Origin: UBA2040 sp047637535
GTDB taxonomy: Bacteria; Bacteroidota; Bacteroidia; Flavobacteriales_D; Crocinitomicaceae
NCBI GenBank assembly: GCA_047637535.1
Contig: JBLIKY010000069.1
Span: 1 to 10,862 of the forward strand
Length of the DNA: 10,862 bases
Direction of reading: 5' to 3'
The translations under genes and the position numbers were made by a program. Under the pieces are notes generated by a model. It had not been told where the DNA came from and did not search any database. It worked only from the letters and a program-made list of their open reading frames with translations. Each line of letters starts with the position of its first letter. The stretch's first letter is position 1. Positions 6,314 to 10,862 of this stretch are shown piece after piece.

Positions 6314-6907
6314 TTAGTGTAATCTAGCTTGAATTAGGTTGATGAATTCTTTTCGCGTAGAGTCGTTGCTTAAGAACAGGCCTGTAAAAGCAGAAGATGT
6401 TGTTGTAGAATTTTGTTTCTGAATCCCTCTCATCTGCATACACATGTGAGCACACTCCAAAACCACCGCTACACCTTTTGGTTTTAAAACGTCTTGAATA
6501 GCATCCCTAATCTCAATAGTTAACCTTTCTTGTACTTGCAATCGTCTTGCATAGGCATCAACAACCCTAGGTATTTTACTCAACCCAACGATCGTTCCGT
6601 TTGGAATATAGGCAATATGCGCTTTACCGAAGAAAGGCAACATGTGATGTTCGCACATCGAGTAAACCTCAATATCCTTTACAATGACCATTTCAGAATA
6701 CTCCTCATTAAACAAGGCCTTCTTTAAGATGGCAGCGGGATCTTGGTCATAACCCTGAGTCAGAAACTGCATGGCTTTTGCAACTCTTTCAGGCGTTCTC
6801 AATAAACCTTCACGATTAGGGTCCTCTCCAATCTTGCCCAAGATATCTTTATAATGACCCGAAAGGTCTTCTGTAAGCTTGTCGTTGTAAATTATTTTTT
6901 CTTCCAC
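6314..6907 (-). CDS. folE: GTP cyclohydrolase I
   Basis: Opens GTP to 7,8-dihydroneopterin triphosphate with release of formate, the first step to folate, tetrahydrobiopterin and queuosine. Seen: DPNREGLLRTPERVAKA (29-45), SMCEHHMLPFFGKAHIAYIP (83-102), GLSKIPRVVDAYARRLQVQERLT (108-130), CAHMCMQMRG (152-161) and the phosphate-binding STTTSSAFTG near 167-176. Cys85, His88 and Cys156 are the zinc ligands by family alignment, with His87 and His154 at the active site. The length of 197 fits the bacterial type. Translation appears to begin at a GTG (6905-6907): no in-frame ATG lies nearby upstream and the next internal Met is residue 46. It follows the PTPS/QueD gene by 33 bp, and the two supply consecutive steps of one pathway. 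Confidence 0.96.
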   Translation of the reverse strand: MEEKIIYNDKLTEDLSGHYKDILGKIGEDPNREGLLRTPERVAKAMQFLTQGYDQDPAAILKKALFNEEYSEMVIVKDIEVYSMCEHHMLPFFGKAHIAYIPNGTIVGLSKIPRVVDAYARRLQVQERLTIEIRDAIQDVLKPKGVAVVLECAHMCMQMRGIQKQNSTTTSSAFTGLFLSNDSTRKEFINLIQARLH

Positions 6908-6940
6908 TATATTATCTGTCTGTCTTCGTACGAATATACA

Positions 6941-7372
6941 TCAAAAAGGCTCCTTGCCACCGTAATACTCAACAAAGTTGTTTTCCGTTTCGACCAATTT
7001 CACTTTAACCAACTCACCATTTGATATCTTAATCGGAGCTTCCAGTCTGTCCCAAATAGCAATTGCAACATTCTCGGTTGAGGCCATTATCCCATCTAAA
7101 AACGGAACATCTAGGTTCATGTTTTTATGGTCTATATGTTCGATTATCTCATTTTGGATCAAATCGCTCAAATCCTTAAGATTAATCACAAATCCTGTAT
7201 CCTCTGAAGGCACTCCTTTTACGGTTATGTATAGGATAAAATTGTGTCCATGCCAATTGTGATTGCTACAACGACCAAAAACTTCTTTGTTTTTTTCATC
7301 GCTCCAGTTTTTATTCCACAATTTATGTGCGGCATTAAAGGTTTCTCTTCGGGTAATATAAACGGTCTTCAC
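6941..7372 (-). CDS. 6-pyruvoyl-tetrahydropterin / 6-carboxy-tetrahydropterin synthase family
   Basis: Acts on 7,8-dihydroneopterin triphosphate, the product of the neighbouring GTP cyclohydrolase I. It makes either 6-carboxytetrahydropterin (QueD, for queuosine) or 6-pyruvoyltetrahydropterin (PTPS). The zinc ligands are His16, His41 and His43. Cys35, Asp81 and His82 form the catalytic triad. The spacing Cys-x5-His-Gly-His is that of animal-type PTPS, whereas E. coli-type QueD has Cys-x3-His-Gly-His. The stretch DTGFVINLKDL (58-68), HIDHKNMNLDVPF (79-91) and STENVAIAIW (98-107) also resemble animal PTPS. The length of 143 is standard. The start is a GTG at 7370-7372; an in-frame stop lies six codons upstream and no ATG intervenes. 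I therefore leave the product as PTPS/QueD family. Confidence 0.9.
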   Translation of the reverse strand: MKTVYITRRETFNAAHKLWNKNWSDEKNKEVFGRCSNHNWHGHNFILYITVKGVPSEDTGFVINLKDLSDLIQNEIIEHIDHKNMNLDVPFLDGIMASTENVAIAIWDRLEAPIKISNGELVKVKLVETENNFVEYYGGKEPF

Positions 7373-7393
7373 TTTACAATGTATATCTCACAG

Positions 7394-7401
7394 CAAAGGT
7401 A
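7394..7401 (-). promoter_or_regulatory. Candidate -7 box for the pterin operon
   Basis: On the minus strand this reads TACCTTTG, a match to TAnnTTTG, 21 bp before the GTG start of the PTPS/QueD gene. It lies in the 86-bp divergent gap shared with tlyA. A -33 element is not clear. Confidence 0.45.
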
Positions 7402-7446
7402 GAAAAATTCTTAGTCTCATTATTACACAGTGGACCAAAACATAAG

Positions 7447-7454
7447 TATCTTTG
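7447..7454 (+). promoter_or_regulatory. Candidate -7 box for tlyA, abutting the start codon
   Basis: TATCTTTG matches TAnnTTTG and ends only 4 bp before the ATG at 7459. If it is used, transcription would begin at or within a few bases of the start codon. Confidence 0.5.
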
Positions 7455-7458
7455 ACCC

Positions 7459-8190
7459 ATGGAAGAAAGGCTTGATAAACTTTTGTTGGAACTAGGATTG
7501 GTCAGCACCCGCGTGCGCGCTGAGGAGTTAATTAAAGTTCATGGTGTTATGGTGAACGGAAAGATGGTCAACAAGCCGGGAAAGAAATTTGACAAAGAAG
7601 TTAAAATTCAAATGCTTGCTGAAGAAATCCCTTATGTTTCGAGGGGAGCATTGAAGTTAAAGAAGGCCATTGAAGAATTCAAAGTCGAGGTAAAGAACAA
7701 AATCTGTTTAGACGTAGGCGCATCAACGGGAGGCTTTACCGAGATTCTTCTTGAAAACGGTGCTCAAAAAGTCTATTGTGTAGATGTTGGTCACGGTCAG
7801 TTACATGACAAAATCAAGGATGATGAGCGTATAGTTAATCTTGAAAAAACGCACGTTAGAGAATTAACCCCAACAATTATTGATCAAAAATGTTCAGTCT
7901 GTGTAATTGATGTTTCTTTCATTTCATTGGAGAAAATATTCCCATTTGTACAGCCCCTTTTGGATTCGAATGCAGATTGTATAGTTCTAGTAAAGCCTCA
8001 ATTTGAAGTTGGTAAAGAAAACATAGGCAAAGGTGGAATCGTTAAAAACAGAAGCCTATACCCTACTGTAATTCAGAAAATCAAGAAAATTGCAAACAAT
8101 AACAACCTAAATTACAAAGCCCATATCGAATCACCTATTTTAGGTGGTGATGGAAATCTTGAGTTTTTAATGTGGTTAACAAAAGTCTAA
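7459..8190 (+). CDS. tlyA: TlyA-family rRNA 2'-O-methyltransferase
   Basis: S-adenosylmethionine-dependent methyltransferase of the TlyA type, which methylates ribose 2'-OH of cytidines in ribosomal RNA; older annotations say hemolysin. Residues 1-60 form an S4 RNA-binding domain (RLDKLLLELGLVSTR, then AEELIKVHGVMVNGKMVNKPG). The linker SRGALKLKKA (61-70) is the family's SRGxxKL motif. The Rossmann methyltransferase domain follows, with CLDVGASTGGFTEILL (83-98) binding the cofactor, VDVGHGQL (108-115), DVSFISL (151-157) and VKPQFEVGKENIGKGGIVK (178-196). The Lys-Asp-Lys-Glu set of FtsJ-like enzymes is consistent with Lys66, Asp151, Lys179 and Glu183 or nearby. The length of 243 is usual. It is divergent from the pterin operon and followed by a weak hairpin. 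Confidence 0.93.
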   Translation: MEERLDKLLLELGLVSTRVRAEELIKVHGVMVNGKMVNKPGKKFDKEVKIQMLAEEIPYVSRGALKLKKAIEEFKVEVKNKICLDVGASTGGFTEILLENGAQKVYCVDVGHGQLHDKIKDDERIVNLEKTHVRELTPTIIDQKCSVCVIDVSFISLEKIFPFVQPLLDSNADCIVLVKPQFEVGKENIGKGGIVKNRSLYPTVIQKIKKIANNNNLNYKAHIESPILGGDGNLEFLMWLTKV

Positions 8191-8208
8191 CGGAAGAATT
8201 TAGAAGTC

Positions 8209-8224
8209 AAAACATAGTGTTTTT
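8209..8224 (+). terminator. Weak hairpin after tlyA
   Basis: AAAACA (8209-8214) pairs with TGTTTT (8218-8223) around a 3-nt loop and runs into T residues. The stem is AT-rich and short. Its position 18 bp past the tlyA stop makes it a possible terminator ahead of the suf promoter. Confidence 0.35.
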
Positions 8225-8302
8225 AATACTGCTAGCGTGATTCACTTATTGAAGAATTCACAAAAAATAGTATTTAGAATCGTTCAAAATAACAAGTATT
8301 CG

Positions 8303-8310
8303 TATCTTTG
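8303..8310 (+). promoter_or_regulatory. Candidate -7 box for the sufS operon, abutting the start codon
   Basis: TATCTTTG followed by CA is a full match to TAnnTTTG. It ends 6 bp before the ATG at 8317. A TTG inside the box could be read as an earlier in-frame start, but the box makes the ATG the better choice. Confidence 0.55.
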
Positions 8311-8316
8311 CAGTAT

Positions 8317-9552
8317 ATGATCGAGCAAGCAAAGAAAAATTTCAATGTTAAAGAGATAAGAGAGCAATTCCCAGCACTTAGACAGCAAGTTTACGGCAAG
8401 AATTTAATCTATTTTGACAACGGAGCAACATCGCAAAAACCGCAGATGGTGCTGGATACAATGGACAAGTTTTACCGACTCGACAATGCCAACATTCATA
8501 GAGGAGTTCACTATTTAAGTCAACAAGCGACGACTGAATTTGAAAAGGCAAGGAAAACGATACAGGTTTATATCAATGCAAAGTCGACCGACGAAATTAT
8601 ATTCACCAAAGGAACAACGGACGCAATAAATTTGGTTGCCAACTCTTTTGGTTCGATGTTAAAATCGGGAGACGAAATCATCATTTCAGCGATGGAGCAT
8701 CATTCCAATATTGTTCCATGGCAGATGTTGTGTGAACGAGTAGGCTGTGTTCTTAAAGTAATTCCCATCAACAAAAAAGGGGAATTGATAATGGATGAGT
8801 ACGACAAGCTACTTTCTGAAAAAACCAAATTGGTATCCGTTACGCACATTTCGAATGCTCTTGGAACCATTAATCCGGTAAAAACTATAATCAAAAAAGC
8901 GCAAGCAGTTGGCGCAAAGGTTTTGTTAGACGGAGCACAAAGCATTCAGCACAAATCAATTGATGTACTGGATCTAGATTGTGATTTTTATACTTTTTCA
9001 GGCCATAAGGTCTTTGGGCCCACTGGAATTGGAGTTCTTTACGGAAAAGAAGCTTTGCTTGACTCCATGCCACCTTATCAAGGAGGTGGAGACATGATTT
9101 CCAAAGTGAGTTTTGAAAAGACAACCTACAACACACTTCCATTTAAATTTGAAGCCGGTACACCTCACATTGCGGGTGGAATCGGTTTAGGAAAGGCGTT
9201 TGAGTTCTTAAATACTTTGGACATGGACGCTGTTTTAAAGTATGAGAAAGAAATCACGGATTACGCCCAGGACTTGATAACGACATTTCGCGGAGTTGAT
9301 ATCATTGGAGATGCTAAAAATAAAACGAGTGTGGTCAGTTTTACAATTGACAAAATACATCCATTTGATTTGGGTACTTTGCTGGATAAGCAAGGTATCG
9401 CAGTAAGAACGGGTCATCATTGCGCACAACCCATCATGGATTTCTTCGAAATACCGGGTACAACCAGAGCCAGTTTTGCTTTTTACAATACTCGAGAAGA
9501 AATTGACACTTTTATACAAGCGGTTGATCGCAGTATTAATATGCTTTCTTAA
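8317..9552 (+). CDS. sufS: Cysteine desulfurase SufS
   Basis: Pyridoxal-phosphate enzyme that takes sulfur from L-cysteine, giving alanine and an enzyme persulfide for iron-sulfur cluster assembly. Group II desulfurase of 411 residues. Seen: IYFDNGATSQKP (31-42), ANIHRGVHYLS (58-68), FTKGTTDAINLVA (96-108), SAMEHHSNIVPWQ (124-136) with His129 stacking on the cofactor, LLDGAQSIQH (203-212), FSGHKVFGPTGIGVLYG (227-243) with Lys231 as the Schiff-base lysine, and RTGHHCAQP (364-372) with Cys369 as the persulfide cysteine. These match the E. coli SufS layout (Lys226, Cys364). I set the start at ATG 8317, giving MIEQAKKNF. A TTG nine bases earlier lies within the -7 box and is rejected. It is the first gene of a tight sufS-sufE-sufT run; sufBCD are not here. 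Confidence 0.96.
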   Translation: MIEQAKKNFNVKEIREQFPALRQQVYGKNLIYFDNGATSQKPQMVLDTMDKFYRLDNANIHRGVHYLSQQATTEFEKARKTIQVYINAKSTDEIIFTKGTTDAINLVANSFGSMLKSGDEIIISAMEHHSNIVPWQMLCERVGCVLKVIPINKKGELIMDEYDKLLSEKTKLVSVTHISNALGTINPVKTIIKKAQAVGAKVLLDGAQSIQHKSIDVLDLDCDFYTFSGHKVFGPTGIGVLYGKEALLDSMPPYQGGGDMISKVSFEKTTYNTLPFKFEAGTPHIAGGIGLGKAFEFLNTLDMDAVLKYEKEITDYAQDLITTFRGVDIIGDAKNKTSVVSFTIDKIHPFDLGTLLDKQGIAVRTGHHCAQPIMDFFEIPGTTRASFAFYNTREEIDTFIQAVDRSINMLS

Positions 9553-9561
9553 AGAAAAAAA

Positions 9562-9975
9562 ATGACTTTAGAAGAAAAACAACAAGAGATAATAAGCGAT
9601 TTTGAAATCTATGACGATTGGATGGATAAATACGAATACCTCATCGAATTGGGTAAGGATTTGCCTTTGATATCAGATGAACTTAAAACCAAGGATCGTC
9701 TAATAGAGGGTTGCCAGTCGCAAGTTTGGTTAGACAGCGAATTTAATGGTGAAACCATGCGATTTAAAGCCGATTCGGATGCCATAATCACAAAAGGAAT
9801 AATTGGTTTATTGATACGAGTATTAGACGATGAAAAACCTGAAGATATAGTGAAAAGCGATATGCATTTTATAAATGAAATCGGATTTCACGAACACCTT
9901 TCTCCAACCCGGTCAAATGGACTAGCGAGCATGGTGAAGAAAATAAAAATGAATGCCCTACTTCAAATAAAATAA
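9562..9975 (+). CDS. sufE: Sulfur acceptor protein SufE
   Basis: Receives the persulfide sulfur from SufS and passes it to the SufBCD scaffold. The 137-residue protein has the family's acceptor motif GCQSQVW (50-56) with Cys51, the same number as in E. coli SufE. It also carries the N-terminal helices with YLIELGKDLP (26-35), and LSPTRSNGL near residues 113-121. The start ATG is 9 bp after the sufS stop behind a pure A-rich stretch (AAAGAAAAAAA), typical of Bacteroidota initiation without a Shine-Dalgarno motif. It is translated from the same transcript as sufS. Confidence 0.95.
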   Translation: MTLEEKQQEIISDFEIYDDWMDKYEYLIELGKDLPLISDELKTKDRLIEGCQSQVWLDSEFNGETMRFKADSDAIITKGIIGLLIRVLDDEKPEDIVKSDMHFINEIGFHEHLSPTRSNGLASMVKKIKMNALLQIK

Positions 9976-9978
9976 TAG

Positions 9979-10284
9979 ATGAACGATTTAGAAAATGTTA
10001 TTGTAAATGTTTTAAAAACGGTACACGATCCCGAGATACCTGTTGATATTTACGAATTAGGGTTAATTTACGAAGTAAAGATCGATGCCAACCAAGACGT
10101 TGTCATTGAAATGACATTGACTTCTCCAAACTGTCCAGTTGCCGAATCTATGCCTAAGGAGGTTGAAGATAAAGTTGCCGGAATTGAAGGTGTGAAATCA
10201 GCATTAGTTAATATAGTTTTTGACCCGCCATGGGACAAAGATATGATGAGTGAAGAGGCTAAATTAGAATTAGGGTTTTTGTAA
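9979..10284 (+). CDS. sufT: SufT / MIP18 (DUF59) iron-sulfur assembly protein
   Basis: A 101-residue single-domain MIP18-family protein. Such proteins help mature or repair iron-sulfur proteins in bacteria with SUF systems. Seen: DPEIPVDIYELGLIY (17-31), MTLTSPNCPVAESMP (45-59) with the conserved Cys52 in SPNCP, and FDPPWDKDMMSEEAKLELGFL (81-101), the C-terminal signature of the SUF-linked subgroup. It begins 3 bp after the sufE stop, so translation is probably coupled. The PaaD-type family members share the fold, but the neighbours here make SufT the better name. Confidence 0.92.
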   Translation: MNDLENVIVNVLKTVHDPEIPVDIYELGLIYEVKIDANQDVVIEMTLTSPNCPVAESMPKEVEDKVAGIEGVKSALVNIVFDPPWDKDMMSEEAKLELGFL

Positions 10285-10294
10285 AGTAGAACTG

Positions 10295-10862
10295 ATGAAT
10301 AATATTAATGCGATAGAAAAATCGATTTCACCATTAAGAAATCGATTACAAAGTCATCCTTTATATACATCAATAAAGGGAATTGAAGACGTTAAAGTCT
10401 TCATGGAAAACCATGTTTTTGCTGTTTGGGATTTTATGTCCCTGCTCAAATCATTACAGAACCATCTTACTTGCACGTCTGTGCCATGGTTACCAGGACA
10501 GAATCCAATCTTAGCACGTTTTATCAATGAAATTGTGCATGGTGAAGAAAGTGACATCAATGAACTTGGTGTTCCTAATAGCCATTATCAAATGTACATT
10601 GATGCAATGGATGAAGTAGGCGCTTCTAAGATCAAATTAGAAAGCTTTATTTCTCAACTTGTCTCAGGCGATACACCTAAAAAAGCAATCGAGAATTGCG
10701 AGGTAAAAACGGCAGTTAAAGAATTCTTAGCGCACACGTTTGGGGTAATAAACACTAACTCCCCTCACAAAATCGCATCAAGTTTCACTTTCGGACGTGA
10801 AGATATTATACCCGATATGTTTATTGAGGTGATAAAAAATGCCGAAGAAAGAAATCAAAAAT
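10295..10862 (+). CDS. DUF3050 protein, heme-oxygenase-like fold (cut by the window end)
   Basis: Open frame from ATG 10295, still open after 189 codons at the window end; the family is usually somewhat over 200 residues, so a minor C-terminal part is missing. Recognised as DUF3050 by FMENHVFAVWDFMSLLKSLQ (36-55), LTCTSVPWLPG (58-68), ARFINEIVHGEES (74-86), SHYQMYIDAMDEVGA (96-110), EFLAHTF (143-149) and FTFGREDIIPDMF (164-176). To my knowledge the family falls in the heme-oxygenase-like all-helical superfamily, which also holds TenA and di-iron oxidases. Histidines 40, 98 and 147 and acidic residues 84, 85 and 169 are candidates for metal binding; this is inference. It begins 10 bp after sufT, so it belongs to the suf transcript. 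Function not known. Confidence 0.85.
   Translation, partial: MNNINAIEKSISPLRNRLQSHPLYTSIKGIEDVKVFMENHVFAVWDFMSLLKSLQNHLTCTSVPWLPGQNPILARFINEIVHGEESDINELGVPNSHYQMYIDAMDEVGASKIKLESFISQLVSGDTPKKAIENCEVKTAVKEFLAHTFGVINTNSPHKIASSFTFGREDIIPDMFIEVIKNAEERNQK

Noticed and set aside
8308..8316. Possible TTG start giving a 3-residue longer SufS
   Set aside because: The TTG is part of the TAnnTTTG box, and the ATG at 8317 gives a normal SufS N-terminus.
8700..9142. Minus-strand open frames opposite sufS
   Set aside because: They overlap conserved SufS motifs in the other strand and show no domain or initiation signal.
10354..10560. Minus-strand open frame of 68 codons
   Set aside because: It is antisense to the well-conserved DUF3050 motifs.
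1..10862. CRISPR array, tRNA, rRNA, transposase or phage genes
   Set aside because: No regularly spaced repeats, no tRNA or rRNA motifs, and no transposase, integrase or phage proteins are seen in any frame.

Overview
The window looks like chromosomal DNA of a Bacteroidota bacterium, most likely a member of the Flavobacteriales. Four observations point that way. The DNA is AT-rich. Start codons mostly follow A-rich stretches rather than strong Shine-Dalgarno motifs. Several genes are preceded by the Bacteroidota -7 box TAnnTTTG. The gene set (bacterial GH3-family enzyme, sufS-sufE-sufT run, DUF3050 protein, deoxynucleoside kinase next to a heptose epimerase) is typical of that group. An ADP-heptose epimerase implies a Gram-negative envelope with heptose in its surface glycans. 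The exact genus cannot be told from the sequence.

Left edge (1-540). A small secreted orphan protein on the minus strand is bracketed by an inverted repeat built around GTTACCACC. Downstream of it lies a bulged, imperfect hairpin with AAC/GTT end triplets, which resembles an integron attC recombination site. Upstream lies what looks like half of a second such site. I read this as the edge of an integron-like cassette array, or a solitary cassette. No integrase is in view.

Minus-strand block (627-7372). In the direction of transcription this reads: PTPS/QueD-family pterin enzyme and GTP cyclohydrolase I (pterin or 7-deazapurine entry); a Bax-inhibitor-1 family membrane protein; an unlisted 32-codon membrane microprotein with its own -7 box and a good intrinsic terminator; a GH3-family adenylating ligase overlapping a secreted protein by 4 bp; a deoxynucleoside kinase 9 bp ahead of ADP-glycero-manno-heptose epimerase; and a hotdog acyl-CoA thioesterase.

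Plus-strand block (7459-10862). A TlyA-type rRNA methyltransferase is divergent from the pterin operon. It is followed by a compact sulfur-mobilisation operon: sufS (cysteine desulfurase), sufE (sulfur acceptor), sufT (DUF59/MIP18) and a DUF3050 protein cut by the window end. The scaffold genes sufBCD are not in this window. The tlyA and sufS -7 boxes lie so close to their ATG codons that the transcripts may be leaderless or nearly so.

Most of the window is ordinary housekeeping DNA. The parts that deserve a second look are the attC-like cassette at the left edge, the 32-aa microprotein, the BI-1 protein that seems to lack both expected acidic residues, and the DUF3050 gene joined to the suf run.
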